From: an uncultured Parvularculaceae bacterium
GTDB taxonomy: Bacteria > Pseudomonadota > Alphaproteobacteria > Caulobacterales > Parvularculaceae
NCBI GenBank assembly: GCA_913055785.1
Contig: CAJXLJ010000009.1
Location: 28,184-92,183, forward strand
DNA length: 64,000 nt
Direction: 5' to 3'
Shown: positions 53,634 through 63,281 of the stretch, piece by piece
Position numbering within the stretch: the stretch's first letter is position 1
Layout: every line of letters starts with the position of its first letter
Made by a program: the position numbers and the translations under genes
Notes under the pieces: model-generated
Database searches by the model: none
Seen by the model: the letters and a program-made list of their open reading frames with translations, nothing else
What the model was told of the DNA's origin: nothing

Positions 53634-54787
53634 CTCTTCGTCCCGGCGTTGGCGAAGTAGCGAACAATGATGTCTTCATAGATGTCGGCGAGCGCGCCGA
53701 TATCCGCCGCGGCGACATGTTCGTCGGTCTGGTGCATCGTCGCGCCGACCATCCCGAATTCGGCGACAGGCGCGTGGTCCTTGATGAAGCGCGCGTCGGA
53801 CGTGCCGCCGGACGTTGAATATTCCGGACGCCGCCCGGTGATCTTTTCAACGCTCACCGCGATGAGATCCAGAAACTCCGTGTCGGTCGTCAGAAACGCC
53901 TCGCCCGAAACGATCGCCTCGAAATCGTAGGCGACGCCAAGCTCGCCGGCGAGCGCGGCGATCCTGTCGCGTAGCCATGCCTCGATTGAGGCGCCGGTCC
54001 AGTTCGGGTTGAAACGGATGTTAAACCGCGCCGTCGCCTTTTCGGGGATGACATTATGGGCGGGGTTGCCGATATGAATATCCGTAAGCTGAAGACTTGA
54101 CGGCTGGAACCGTTCATAGCCCTCGTCGAGCGGCGTTTCGCTCAACGTCAGCAGCTTTTTCATCAGCGCCGGGATCGGGTTCAGCGCCCGGTGGGGATAG
54201 GCCACATGGCCCTGACGGCCCTTCACCGTCAGCCAGCAATTGATCGATCCGCGCCTGCCGACCTTGATCATGTCGCCGAGAACGTCCGGGTTCGACGGCT
54301 CGCCCACCAGGCAATGATCGATCCGGATGTTCTGCCCGGCGAGCCAGTCCAGCATTTTGCGCGTGCCGTTGACGGCGGGGCCTTCCTCGTCGCCCGTGAT
54401 CATGAAGGAGAGCGCGCCTTTGACGGCGCCCTTGCCGATGGCGCGGGCCGAAGCGGCGGCGAAAGCGGCGATTGCGCATTTCATGTCCGCGGCGCCGCGG
54501 CCCCAGAGCTTGCCGTCGCGGAGTTCGGCTGAGAACGGATCGTGGCGCCAGGCGTCCGCATCGCCCGGCGGCACGACGTCCGTATGGCCGGCGAAGCAGA
54601 AATGCGGGCCCCCTTCGCCGATCATGGCGAAGAGATTGTCGACATCCCCGAATTTAAGACGCGTGCAGCGAAAACCGAGACCCGAAAGCGCGCCTTCGAG
54701 AACATCGAGCGCGCCTTCGTCCGCCGGCGTGACGGACGGCCGGCGAATGAGGGCGCGGGAGAGTTCAACAGGGTCGATTTCGCTCAT
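53630..54787 (-). CDS. dapE: Succinyl-diaminopimelate desuccinylase
   Basis: 385 residues, a di-zinc M20 peptidase-type enzyme that frees LL-diaminopimelate and succinate in lysine and cell-wall synthesis. The metal site starts with His68 and Asp70 in FAGHTDVVPPGD, then GRGAADMKCAIAAF, the GDEEGPAVNGT block with the catalytic Glu, and the HAPVAEFGMVGATMHQTDEHVAAADI C-terminal His. It is transcribed leftward, with its own downstream membrane gene overlapped. dapD is further upstream on the same strand, separated by a cupin gene on the other strand and a repeat. Confidence 0.97.
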   Translation of the reverse strand: MSEIDPVELSRALIRRPSVTPADEGALDVLEGALSGLGFRCTRLKFGDVDNLFAMIGEGGPHFCFAGHTDVVPPGDADAWRHDPFSAELRDGKLWGRGAADMKCAIAAFAAASARAIGKGAVKGALSFMITGDEEGPAVNGTRKMLDWLAGQNIRIDHCLVGEPSNPDVLGDMIKVGRRGSINCWLTVKGRQGHVAYPHRALNPIPALMKKLLTLSETPLDEGYERFQPSSLQLTDIHIGNPAHNVIPEKATARFNIRFNPNWTGASIEAWLRDRIAALAGELGVAYDFEAIVSGEAFLTTDTEFLDLIAVSVEKITGRRPEYSTSGGTSDARFIKDHAPVAEFGMVGATMHQTDEHVAAADIGALADIYEDIIVRYFANAGTKR

Positions 54788-54838
54788 ACGGATTCGCTAG
54801 ACTAAGCCCGACGCGTTCACAAGCATAGCGGAGTTCTC

Positions 54839-55303
54839 ATGCCCAAAATCGACATCGCCGACGCCCCTGTGCGTAAGGCTTGCGCTTATCCCTCGCCGCT
54901 CGACAAACATTGCGAGGGGCGCTCGAAAATCGCGCTCGGCAATCTGGGCGGGCTCGATCAGTTCGGCGTCAACCTGACGCGTCTCGCGCCGGGCGCGGCT
55001 TCCGCGCACGAACACTGGCACAGGAACGAGGACGAGTTCGTTTACATGCTCGAAGGCGAGGCGGTGCTGGTCGAGGATGGCGGCGAAACAATGCTTCGGC
55101 CCGGCGATGCGGCGGCGTTCAAGGCGGGCGTCCCGAGCGGTCACATGCTGGTCAATCGAGGGCGGGAGGATGCGGTGTTTCTGGAAGTCGGGACCCGCGC
55201 GAGGCAAGAAGTTTGCACCTATACCGATCCGGATGTCGATTTGCAGATGGTCAATGACGGTTCGGGCTGGGCGGCGCGGCGCAAGAACGGCGAAGCGTAT
55301 TGA
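54839..55303 (+). CDS. Cupin-domain protein
   Basis: 154 residues, a single cupin barrel. The first motif is AHEHWHRNEDEFVYMLEGEAVLVEDGG, with the two His and the Glu that bind a metal in cupins, and the second is PGDAAAFKAGVPSGHMLVNRG. Its substrate is unknown; small cupins of this type may be sugar-related isomerases or regulators. It lies between dapE and dapD on the opposite strand and has its own promoter. The 3' end is followed by a REP-like repeat at 55315-55391. Confidence 0.88.
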   Translation: MPKIDIADAPVRKACAYPSPLDKHCEGRSKIALGNLGGLDQFGVNLTRLAPGAASAHEHWHRNEDEFVYMLEGEAVLVEDGGETMLRPGDAAAFKAGVPSGHMLVNRGREDAVFLEVGTRARQEVCTYTDPDVDLQMVNDGSGWAARRKNGEAY

Positions 55304-55314
55304 TGTTATCCGCT

Positions 55315-55391
55315 CATTTCGGCGCAGGCCGGAATCTCATTATTCAAATGCAATGGCGTGTTGAGCGAGATCCCGGCTTCCGCCGGGATGG
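55315..55391. repeat. Bipartite palindromic (REP-like) repeat, copy C
   Basis: Two hairpins: ATTTCGGC-GCAG-GCCGGAAT (55316-55335, one G-T) and ATCCCGGC-TTCC-GCCGGGAT (55370-55389), with 34 bases between. Same layout as copy A at 34481. It lies between the stops of the cupin and dapD genes. Confidence 0.75.
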
Positions 55392-55414
55392 GCGGGCTGA
55401 AAGAAACAATTCTT

Positions 55415-56236
55415 TTAAGCCCGCAACAGTTCGTTCACGGATGTTTTCGCCCGGGTTTTCTCATCGACCTGCTTGACAATGACGGCGCAGGAAAGGCTTG
55501 GCCCCCCTTTCGGGTCCGGCAGCGCGCCCGGCACAACGACCGAATAGGGCGGTACTGAGCCGTAAATGATTTCGCCGGTGTCGCGGCGGACGATCTTGGT
55601 CGAAGCGGTGATGAAAACGCCCATGGCGACCACCGAGCCTTCGCCGACAATCACCCCTTCGACGATTTCCGACCGGGCGCCGATAAAGCAATTGTCCTCG
55701 ATGATCGTCGGGTTCGCCTGCAAGGGTTCGAGAACGCCGCCGATGCCGGCGCCCGCCGAGATATGGCAGTGCGCGCCGATCTGCGCGCAGGAGCCGACCG
55801 AGGCCCAGGTGTCGACCATCGTTCCCTCGCCCACATGGGCGCCGATATTGACGAAGGACGGCATCAAAACGACGTCGCGCGCGAGATAGGAGCCGCGCCG
55901 CACGGCGCATGGCGGCACGGCGCGCACGCCGCTCTTGGCGAAATCCTCCGCCGTCCAGTCGTCGAATTTTGAAGGAACCTTGTCCCACCAGCTGGCGAGC
56001 CCCGGTCCGCCGTCGATCACCTGATTGGCGTTGAGCCGGAAGGAGAGCAGCACGGCTTTTTTCAGCCGCTGATTGACGAACCAGCCGCTGTCTTTTTTCT
56101 CGGCGACCCGCGCCGCGCCGCTGTCGAGCATTGAAAGCGCGGCGTCGACGGCGGCGCGCACGTCGCCTTGCGTCGCGACGGAAATATCGGCGCGGTTCTC
56201 CCACGCGTCGTCGATGGTCTGCTCGATGTTGTCCAT
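55415..56236 (-). CDS. dapD: Tetrahydrodipicolinate N-succinyltransferase
   Basis: 273 residues. DapD transfers succinyl from succinyl-CoA to tetrahydrodipicolinate, the step that feeds dapE. The left-handed beta-helix hexapeptide repeats are clear: [50 protein letters not shown] and [28 protein letters not shown]. The N-terminal helical part and the C-terminal VNELLRA fit the family length. Its start is only 12 bp downstream of the HAD gene's stop, so the two probably form one transcript. Confidence 0.97.
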   Translation of the reverse strand: MDNIEQTIDDAWENRADISVATQGDVRAAVDAALSMLDSGAARVAEKKDSGWFVNQRLKKAVLLSFRLNANQVIDGGPGLASWWDKVPSKFDDWTAEDFAKSGVRAVPPCAVRRGSYLARDVVLMPSFVNIGAHVGEGTMVDTWASVGSCAQIGAHCHISAGAGIGGVLEPLQANPTIIEDNCFIGARSEIVEGVIVGEGSVVAMGVFITASTKIVRRDTGEIIYGSVPPYSVVVPGALPDPKGGPSLSCAVIVKQVDEKTRAKTSVNELLRA

Positions 56237-56248
56237 GTCTGTCCGTCG

Positions 56249-56956
56249 TTAGCTGGCTTTGGCTTCCGCCGTCGTGGCGCTCATCAGGAACGCCGTCAAG
56301 TCGTCGGTGGCGTAATGGACATGGGGCGCGGCGTCGCCCGGGCGCGCCGGGCGCTTGTCATGCGGTTCGTCGGCGAGCCAGGCGGCGTCGGAGCAGACGA
56401 GCACGGTCGTCATGCCGAGCGCATGGGGCGCTTCGAGATTTTGCGCGAGGTCTTCAAACATCGCCGCCCGATCCGGCGCAATGTCGTGGAGTTTTAAAAA
56501 CAGCTCGTAAGGTTCGCGATGGGGCTTTGGCGTATATTGCGCTGCCTTGATGTCGAAAATCTCCGTAAACAGATCAGCGATTCCGAGCGCGCCGATCACG
56601 TTCTCCGCATGGCGGACGGAGCCGTTGGTGTAGATGTAGCGCTCGCCGGGCAGGGCCGCGAGCGCCGCGCCGAGCGCGGGGTTCGGCGCGACCGGCGCGA
56701 GATCGATGTCGTGCACATAATCGAGGAAATGTTCAGGGTCGACATCGTGCTCGGTCATCAGGCCGGACATCGTCGTCCCGTAACGGACGTAATAGTCCTT
56801 CTGCAGTTTGCGCGCTTCCGGCTCCGGCAGCGCGAGACGGTCGCGAATGAAGTCGGTCATGCGCGCGTCGATCTGCGAGAAAAGCCGGCATTCGGCGGCG
56901 TAAAGCGTGTTGTCGAGGTCGAAGACCCATCTGTCGATGTGCCGAAAGTCGATCAC
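56249..56956 (-). CDS. HAD-family pyrimidine 5'-nucleotidase
   Basis: 235 residues from the GTG at 56956, giving MIDFRHIDRWVFDLDNTLY (AAGG lies upstream). Starting further upstream would run into the next gene's coding end. The HAD motifs are motif I DLDNTLY with Asp13 and Asp15, motif II YTNGS, and motif IV EDLAQN. The length and CAP domain agree with the SDT1/PHM8-like pyrimidine 5'-nucleotidase group. Genes of this type often sit next to dapD in alphaproteobacteria. It is co-transcribed with dapD. Confidence 0.88.
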   Translation of the reverse strand: MIDFRHIDRWVFDLDNTLYAAECRLFSQIDARMTDFIRDRLALPEPEARKLQKDYYVRYGTTMSGLMTEHDVDPEHFLDYVHDIDLAPVAPNPALGAALAALPGERYIYTNGSVRHAENVIGALGIADLFTEIFDIKAAQYTPKPHREPYELFLKLHDIAPDRAAMFEDLAQNLEAPHALGMTTVLVCSDAAWLADEPHDKRPARPGDAAPHVHYATDDLTAFLMSATTAEAKAS

Positions 56957-56981
56957 CAATGTCGCCTTTTTGTTTCGGCGC

Positions 56982-58004
56982 CTATTCGGGCGCCGTCTGG
57001 GCGGGGAACATGTCCGGCAGAAATTCGAATGTCGCCGAAGGCGCGGCGCCGATTTCGATGCGGCGGAAGCCCGCTTCATCAAGCTCCTGATCGGCGCAGG
57101 TGAGATCGCTCTTGGCGTTGAACATCACCGCGTTGATGCAGAAACTTTTCTCGCCGCCGGCGATGGCGCGCTCGCCCGCGCCGTCCTCGATCACGCCGTA
57201 AACATAATAATGATCGTGAGCAAGCTCGCCCTTGATGATCTTGGCGCAGTCGCCCGGCTCAAGTTTCCACCAGCCTTTCGACGCGTAAGTCTCGCCCTCC
57301 TGCGGCTCGGCGATGGCGCTCCAGACCTGATTGTCGGTCTTGTTGCAGTAGAAGAAGCCAAGCTTGGCTTCGCGGGCGTTCGCTTCCTCGATCAGCGCGT
57401 CGATCAGTTCGTCGTCGATGCTCGTGCTGGTCGTCAGCCCCTTGTCCTTGCGGAAAGCGGCGAGCGCCCGCTGCGTCTGCCGGCCCATGGCGCCGTCGAC
57501 GCGGCCGATATTCTTGCCGAGATCGTTCAACAGCCGCTGCACGCCGGCGACTTCGGCCGAGTAGACGGTGTAATTGCTCGCCTCCGCGAAATCGGTTTGC
57601 CAGTTGCCGCCGGCTTTTTCCGTCACGTCAACGTCGAAGAAATTGCGTTGTCGCAAGGGGTCGTCGCGGCAGACTTCCTGATTGCGCAGGTTGAAGAAGC
57701 CGAAATTCTCAACGCACAGGGGCGTTTCGCCGGACCAGGTGCGCAGCTCGCCCTTATGGCCGGGGATCGCTTCGGCGTAGACGAAATAACGGCCGGGATT
57801 GGTCTGCTCGGTCAGCACCACCTTGCACTGGCCGGGGCGCAGCCGCCACCAGCCGCGGGTCGCCAGCCGGTCGCCGTCCACATAGCCGACGGCGGCGGAA
57901 AGCGCGTAACTGGTCTTGTTGCAAAGGCTGTATTTGGCTTCGGCGCTGGTGGTGCTTGCGGCGCTTGCGGCGAACACAACGAGAAAAAACAGAAGGAAAC
58001 GCAT
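56982..58004 (-). CDS. Secreted protein with two DUF1036 domains around a peptidoglycan-binding unit
   Basis: 340 residues with a signal peptide (cleavage about residue 23, AEAK). Two related DUF1036 copies are visible: residues about 24-115 and 214-305. Each has the same four Cys positions (28, 60, 97, 112 and 220, 253, 289, 303), a CNKT start, a GWW(R/K)L.PG.C segment and an F(V)YA/VYG strand. Between them (about 150-192) lies a peptidoglycan-binding-1 unit with LLNDLGKNIGRVDGAMGRQTQRALAAFRKDKGL. The architecture looks like a duplication around a cell-wall anchor. Function unknown. It is upstream of the HAD gene by 25 bp. Confidence 0.85.
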   Translation of the reverse strand: MRFLLFFLVVFAASAASTTSAEAKYSLCNKTSYALSAAVGYVDGDRLATRGWWRLRPGQCKVVLTEQTNPGRYFVYAEAIPGHKGELRTWSGETPLCVENFGFFNLRNQEVCRDDPLRQRNFFDVDVTEKAGGNWQTDFAEASNYTVYSAEVAGVQRLLNDLGKNIGRVDGAMGRQTQRALAAFRKDKGLTTSTSIDDELIDALIEEANAREAKLGFFYCNKTDNQVWSAIAEPQEGETYASKGWWKLEPGDCAKIIKGELAHDHYYVYGVIEDGAGERAIAGGEKSFCINAVMFNAKSDLTCADQELDEAGFRRIEIGAAPSATFEFLPDMFPAQTAPE

Positions 58005-58082
58005 TGCGCTTTGCCTGCAATTTACCAAAAGAATGGCCGGTAATTCAGCCGAAACTGATCCCGGGATCAAGCGCGCGCGCTC

Positions 58083-60290
58083 ATGAACCAGACAAAGATT
58101 TTAAACGGCCAAGCCGGCGCGACGACCGGATGCGTTAAGGTCTTGTTTCCCCTCCCGCTTTTCAAGCCGTACGATTATCTGGCGCCGCCGGGCGCGCAGC
58201 TTCGTCCGGGCATGTTCGTGATCGCGCCGCTCGGTCCGCGGGAAATCCCCGGCGTGGTGTGGCCTGGAACCGGCGGCGACGATGCGCCGGCGGCGAAACT
58301 GAAAGCCATCAGCGACATCGTCGACGCCCCGCCGCTCGGCCCCGATCTTGTCGACTTCATCGACTGGACGGCGGGCTACACCATGTCGCCCGTCGGCTCG
58401 GTGTTGCGCATGGTGATGCGCTCGGGCGACGTGCTGACGCGGCCCGCCATGCAGACCGGCTATGTTCGGTCGGGGGCCAAGCCCGCGCGCATGACCGAAC
58501 AGCGCCAGGCGGTGTTGCGCGCCGCCGGTTCCGTCCCGATGACGGCGGCGGCGCTCGCCGAAAAGGCGGGCGTCAGCGATGCGGTGGCGCGCGGGCTCGC
58601 AAAGGCCGGCGCGCTTCGCGCCGTCGAGATCGATCCCGACCCGCCATTCGAGGCGCCGGATCTCGATCGCATGGGGCTCGACCTTTCAGGGGACCAGCGT
58701 TTCGCCGCCGACATGCTTCAGGAACAGATCCGCAAGGGCGGCCATGTTACGACGTTGATCGACGGCGTCACCGGGTCCGGCAAAACCGAAGTCTATCTTG
58801 AGGCGGCGGCGGAAGCGTTGAGGCGAGATCCGGCGGCGCAGGTCCTGATCCTGATCCCCGAGATCGCGCTCACCTTGCCGTTTCTTTCCCGCGTCGAGGC
58901 GCGCTTCGGCGCCGCGCCCGCGCCCTGGCATTCGGAACTCACCGGCGCCCAGCGCCGGCGCACATGGCGGCGGGTGGCGGAAGGTCAGGCGCGGCTGGTG
59001 GTCGGCGCGCGTTCGGCGCTGTTCCTGCCGTTTCAAAACTTGAAACTCATCATCGTCGATGAGGAGCACGACACCGCCTACAAGCAGGAAGACGGCGTTG
59101 TCTATCACGCCCGCGATCTCGCCGTGGCGCGCGGGGCGCGGGCCGGGTTTCCGGTGGTCCTCGCCTCGGCGACGCCGTCTCTTGAAACGGTCGTGAATGT
59201 GGACGAGGGCCGCTACAGGGCGGCGGGCCTTCCCTCGCGCATCGCCGGGGCGGCGTTGCCCGAGATTTCGCTGATCGACATGCGCGAGACGCCGCCGGAA
59301 CGCGGCGCATGGCTGTCGCCGCCGCTTGTTGAGGCGATCAACAAAAGATTGTCAGCAGGCGAACAATCACTCCTGTTCCTCAATAGAAGGGGGTACGCGC
59401 CGCTCACCCTTTGCCGGCGCTGCGGCCACAAGATGACCGCCCCGAACTCGGACACAATGCTGGTCGAGCACCGTTTCGAGAACCGCCTTGTCTGCCATCA
59501 CACGGGCTTTTCGATGCCGAAACCGTCCGCCTGTCCCGCCTGCCATGTGGTCGATACGCTCGAACCCTGCGGCCCCGGGGTTGAACGGGTCGCCGAAGAG
59601 GCGCGGGCGCGCTGGCCCGACGCGTGGATCGGGATTTTATCGTCGGACACCGCCCCGACCCCGCGCGCCATGCGCGAGATGCTCGACGCCATGCAGGGCG
59701 GCGAGATCGATATCCTGATCGCCACCCAGGTCGCCGCCAAGGGCCACCACTTTCCCGGCCTGACGCTGGTCGGCGTCGTCGACGCCGATCTCGGGCTCTC
59801 CGGCGGGGACTTGCGCGCCGCGGAACGCACCTATCAGTTGCTCGCCCAGGTGACCGGCCGGGCCGGGCGCGCAGAAAAGCCGGGCCGCGCGCTTCTCCAG
59901 ACCTACCAGCCGAAGGCAGCGGTTTTCGAGGCCCTCGCCGCCGGCGACCGCGACGCCTTTCTGGCGGCCGAGGCGGAAAGCCGGTTTCGGCTGGCGTTTC
60001 CGCCCTATGGGCGGCTGGCGGCGATCCTGTTGCGCTCGAGAGATGAAACGGCGCTCGACCGGGCGGCCCGCGATCTCGCCGCCGCCGCGCCGAATGGCGA
60101 CGGCGTCGATGTTCTCGGTCCGGCGCGGGCGCCGATCTACCGCCTGCGGGGCCAGGCGCGGATGCGGTTTCTGGTGAAGGCGCGGCGGGACGTAAACCTG
60201 CAGGCCTATCTCAACGACTGGCTTTCCCGGGTGAAAACGCCGTCCTCGGTGCGCCGCACGGTCGACATCAATCCCTATTCATTCCTCTGA
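58083..60290 (+). CDS. priA: Primosomal helicase PriA
   Basis: 735 residues. PriA restarts stalled replication forks by loading DnaB. The N-terminal 3'-DNA-binding domain begins KVLFPLPLFKPYDYLAP. Walker A is GVTGSGKT at 228-235, and the DEEH box is in VDEEHDTAYKQEDGVVYHARDLAV. The zinc-binding insertion has only part of the usual eight Cys: pairs CRRC (444-447) and CPAC (484-487) are present, Cys471 stands alone (CHHT), and APNS stands where the second pair is expected. The helicase C-terminal motifs GGDLRAAERTYQLLAQVTGRAGRAEKPG follow. The next gene is downstream by 94 bp. Confidence 0.95.
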   Translation: MNQTKILNGQAGATTGCVKVLFPLPLFKPYDYLAPPGAQLRPGMFVIAPLGPREIPGVVWPGTGGDDAPAAKLKAISDIVDAPPLGPDLVDFIDWTAGYTMSPVGSVLRMVMRSGDVLTRPAMQTGYVRSGAKPARMTEQRQAVLRAAGSVPMTAAALAEKAGVSDAVARGLAKAGALRAVEIDPDPPFEAPDLDRMGLDLSGDQRFAADMLQEQIRKGGHVTTLIDGVTGSGKTEVYLEAAAEALRRDPAAQVLILIPEIALTLPFLSRVEARFGAAPAPWHSELTGAQRRRTWRRVAEGQARLVVGARSALFLPFQNLKLIIVDEEHDTAYKQEDGVVYHARDLAVARGARAGFPVVLASATPSLETVVNVDEGRYRAAGLPSRIAGAALPEISLIDMRETPPERGAWLSPPLVEAINKRLSAGEQSLLFLNRRGYAPLTLCRRCGHKMTAPNSDTMLVEHRFENRLVCHHTGFSMPKPSACPACHVVDTLEPCGPGVERVAEEARARWPDAWIGILSSDTAPTPRAMREMLDAMQGGEIDILIATQVAAKGHHFPGLTLVGVVDADLGLSGGDLRAAERTYQLLAQVTGRAGRAEKPGRALLQTYQPKAAVFEALAAGDRDAFLAAEAESRFRLAFPPYGRLAAILLRSRDETALDRAARDLAAAAPNGDGVDVLGPARAPIYRLRGQARMRFLVKARRDVNLQAYLNDWLSRVKTPSSVRRTVDINPYSFL

Positions 60291-60384
60291 GACATTCCGC
60301 CGTTAGGCTTGGCCGGCGTTCACCGAGGGTTAACGCTATAGGGCTCTAATTGTGCTTTGATATTTGACGAAGCGGGGAGGGGCG

Positions 60385-60945
60385 ATGCGCCCGGTCTGGA
60401 TGGTTTTTCTGTTGGCTTTGGCGGCTGCGCCCGGCGCGGTTGCGGCCCAGTCGCCGTTTGTCGAGGAGGTGCGTTTCGGCGTCCTTGCACAATCGTGCTG
60501 CGGGTTCGGCGCCAACAAGGAAGACGGCGTCGGCATTAACGCCGAGGCGGTGTTCAAATCCCCGAAATTCCTGAGCATCCTCGCCGCGCCGCGCCCCGTT
60601 GTCGGGTTCACCGCCTCGACGGACCGTGGGGCGACCAGCGAGTTCTACGCCGGTTTTGAGTGGCGGTACGACCTGTCCGACCGGTTCTTCGTCTCGACCA
60701 TGCTCGGCGGGGCCATCCATAACGGCGAGACCGATCCTTTCGATCCGGTCGCCGATGCGGGCCGCGCCGACACGACCCTGTTCATGGGCTGCCGCGCGCA
60801 TTTCCGCTACGCGGTCGACGGCGGCGTCTGGCTCACCGACCGGATCAGCGCGTCGATCTACTGGTCGCATATTTCGAATGCGGGACTGTGTTCGGAAAAT
60901 GAGGGCCTCGACCATCTCGGCGCCCGCATCGGCTATCGTTTCTGA
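60385..60945 (+). CDS. PagL-like lipid A deacylase / acyloxyacyl hydrolase family protein
   Basis: 186 residues from the ATG at 60385 (GGGGAGG upstream). A signal peptide ends near VAAQ (about residue 21). The rest is a small outer-membrane beta-barrel. The conserved catalytic region is IYWSHISNAGLCSENEGLDHLG near the C-terminus, with the His-Ser pair of PagL, and the chain ends with aromatic Phe in IGYRF, as in outer-membrane proteins. PagL removes the 3-O acyl chain of lipid A. The call is by motif only. It stands between priA and the atp operon and is transcribed in the same direction. Confidence 0.85.
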   Translation: MRPVWMVFLLALAAAPGAVAAQSPFVEEVRFGVLAQSCCGFGANKEDGVGINAEAVFKSPKFLSILAAPRPVVGFTASTDRGATSEFYAGFEWRYDLSDRFFVSTMLGGAIHNGETDPFDPVADAGRADTTLFMGCRAHFRYAVDGGVWLTDRISASIYWSHISNAGLCSENEGLDHLGARIGYRF

Positions 60946-61158
60946 AACGCCGATCCCGGCTCGCTGACGGGCCGTTTACAATCGCCATTCCGCCGCACCG
61001 CGAATTGTTGCGTTGCCGAGAGGCCCATGCTAACCCCTCGCGCGATCTATAGAGAGCGGCTCGGCAATCTGCCGGTATGGCTGCAAATTCGTAAGGTTTT
61101 TCAATAGCTTAGATGCCGCCGCGTGGCGGCGTCCGCTGTAACAGGAGCTTTCGCGCAG

Positions 61159-61716
61159 ATGGCACGCGAGACCGCCCCGACCACCGGCGTCGCCGGAAGA
61201 TATGCGGCTGCGCTTTTCGACCTCGCCAAAGAGGCGGGCGCCCTTGAAGCCGTCGAAGGCGATCTGAAGACGCTGAAGTCCGTGATCGACGCCTCCGCCG
61301 ATCTGAAAAGCTTCATCAAAAGCCCGGTTTATGACCGCGACGATCAGATGAAGGCGGTTGCCGCGATCGCCGACAAGGCGGGTTTTCACGGCCTCACCGC
61401 CAATTTTCTGAAGCTTGTCGCGTCGAACCGGCGGCTGTTCGCCCTGCCGGGCATGATCGGCGCGTTCATCGCGCTCGCCGCGCAATCCCGCGGCGAGGTC
61501 ACCGCTGAAGCGATTTCCGCCGCGCCGTTGAGCGACGATCAGGTCAAGGCGCTGCGTCTCGAAATCGAGCGCGATGTCGGCAAGGCGGTCAACCTCGAAA
61601 CCAGCGTCGATCCCGAACTGCTTGGCGGCCTGATCGTCAAGATCGGCAGCCGGATGATCGACTCATCGCTCCGCACCAAACTCAATCGTCTTAGAACGCG
61701 CATGAAAGAGGCTTAA
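61159..61716 (+). CDS. atpH: ATP synthase subunit delta
   Basis: 185 residues, the delta (OSCP) subunit that links F1 to the stator. The N-terminal helical bundle begins [24 protein letters not shown], and the C-terminal [30 protein letters not shown] is the signature region. AGGAG lies upstream of the ATG at 61159. It is the first gene of the split alphaproteobacterial F1 operon (atpHAGDC); the F0 genes are elsewhere. atpA follows 5 bp later. Confidence 0.97.
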   Translation: MARETAPTTGVAGRYAAALFDLAKEAGALEAVEGDLKTLKSVIDASADLKSFIKSPVYDRDDQMKAVAAIADKAGFHGLTANFLKLVASNRRLFALPGMIGAFIALAAQSRGEVTAEAISAAPLSDDQVKALRLEIERDVGKAVNLETSVDPELLGGLIVKIGSRMIDSSLRTKLNRLRTRMKEA

Positions 61717-61721
61717 GCCCC

Positions 61722-63254
61722 ATGGAACTTAACGCTGCAGAAATCTCCTCCATTCTGAAACAGCAGATCAAGGACTTCGGCAAGGACGCCGAGGTCTCCG
61801 AGATCGGTCAGGTGCTCTCCGTCGGCGATGGCATCGCCCGCATCTACGGCCTCGATAACGTCCAGGCCGGCGAGATGGTCGAATTCGCCAACGGCGTGAA
61901 GGGCATGGCCCTGAACCTTGAAAGCGACAATGTCGGCGTCGTGATCTTCGGCGACGACCGCGCCATCGGCGAGGGCGACACTGTCAAACGCACCAAGGCG
62001 ATCGTTGACGTGCCGGTCGGCAAGGGGCTTCTCGGCCGCGTTGTCGATCCGCTCGGCAACCCGATCGACGGCAAGGGCCCGATCGACGCTACCGAGCGCC
62101 GCGTTGTCGACGTCAAGGCCCCGGGCATCCTGCCGCGTAAATCCGTGCACGAACCGGTTCAGACCGGCATCAAGGCGATCGACGCGATGATCCCGATCGG
62201 CCGCGGCCAGCGCGAGCTGGTGATCGGCGACCGCCAGACCGGCAAGACCGCGATCTGCGTCGACGCGATCCTTAACCAGAAGGACATCAACGCCGGCGGC
62301 GATGAGTCGAAAAAACTTTACTGCGTCTATGTCGCCATCGGCCAGAAGCGCTCGACGGTCGCACAGATCGTCAAGACGCTCGAGGACAACGGCGCGATGG
62401 AATATTCGATCGTCGTCGCTGCGACCGCGTCCGAGCCTGCGCCGCTGCAGTTCCTCGCGCCGTTCGCCGGCTGCGCCATGGGCGAATATTTCCGCGACAA
62501 CGGCATGCACTCGCTGATCATCTATGATGACCTCTCGAAGCAGGCCGTCGCCTACCGCCAGATGTCGCTGCTGCTGCGCCGTCCGCCGGGCCGCGAGGCC
62601 TATCCGGGCGACGTGTTCTACCTCCATTCGCGCCTGCTCGAGCGCGCCGCCAAGCTGAACGAGGATCACGGCGCCGGCTCGATGACCGCCCTTCCCGTCG
62701 TCGAAACCCAGGCCAACGACGTGTCGGCCTACATTCCGACCAACGTGATCTCGATCACCGACGGCCAGATCTTCCTCGAGACCGACCTGTTCTACCAGGG
62801 CATCCGCCCCGCCGTGAACGTCGGCCTGTCGGTGTCGCGCGTGGGCTCCGCCGCCCAGGTTAAGGCCATGAAGAAGGTCGCCGGCGCCATCAAGGGCGAA
62901 CTCGCCCAGTACCGCGAGATGGCCGCTTTCGCCCAGTTCGGCTCCGACCTTGACGCCGCCACGCAGCGCATGCTCAACCGCGGCGCGCGCCTGACCGAGC
63001 TTCTCAAGCAGCCGCAGTTCTCGCCCATGACGGTCGATGAACAGGTCGCCTCCATCTACTCGGGCACCCACGGCTACCTCGACGGCATCGACGTTTCCGA
63101 CGTCGGCCGCTTCGAGGAAGAGCTGCTGCGTCACCTCAAGGACAAGCACAAGGCCGTCCTCGACAAGATCCGCGAAAGCGGCGATCTCGATGAGAAGACC
63201 GAAGAGAAACTCGACAAGGCCATCGCGGCATTCGCGAAGGCTTTCGCGAAGTAA
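61722..63254 (+). CDS. atpA: ATP synthase subunit alpha
   Basis: 510 residues. AtpA forms the non-catalytic nucleotide sites of F1. It opens with [19 protein letters not shown]. The Walker A is GDRQTGKT near residue 170, and the Walker B/signature region includes [30 protein letters not shown]. The conserved [22 protein letters not shown] follows. Length agrees with the family. The downstream atpG starts 27 bp later. Confidence 0.98.
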   Translation: MELNAAEISSILKQQIKDFGKDAEVSEIGQVLSVGDGIARIYGLDNVQAGEMVEFANGVKGMALNLESDNVGVVIFGDDRAIGEGDTVKRTKAIVDVPVGKGLLGRVVDPLGNPIDGKGPIDATERRVVDVKAPGILPRKSVHEPVQTGIKAIDAMIPIGRGQRELVIGDRQTGKTAICVDAILNQKDINAGGDESKKLYCVYVAIGQKRSTVAQIVKTLEDNGAMEYSIVVAATASEPAPLQFLAPFAGCAMGEYFRDNGMHSLIIYDDLSKQAVAYRQMSLLLRRPPGREAYPGDVFYLHSRLLERAAKLNEDHGAGSMTALPVVETQANDVSAYIPTNVISITDGQIFLETDLFYQGIRPAVNVGLSVSRVGSAAQVKAMKKVAGAIKGELAQYREMAAFAQFGSDLDAATQRMLNRGARLTELLKQPQFSPMTVDEQVASIYSGTHGYLDGIDVSDVGRFEEELLRHLKDKHKAVLDKIRESGDLDEKTEEKLDKAIAAFAKAFAK

Positions 63255-63281
63255 GGCGGCGCCAAGCCCGGAACCGGACCC

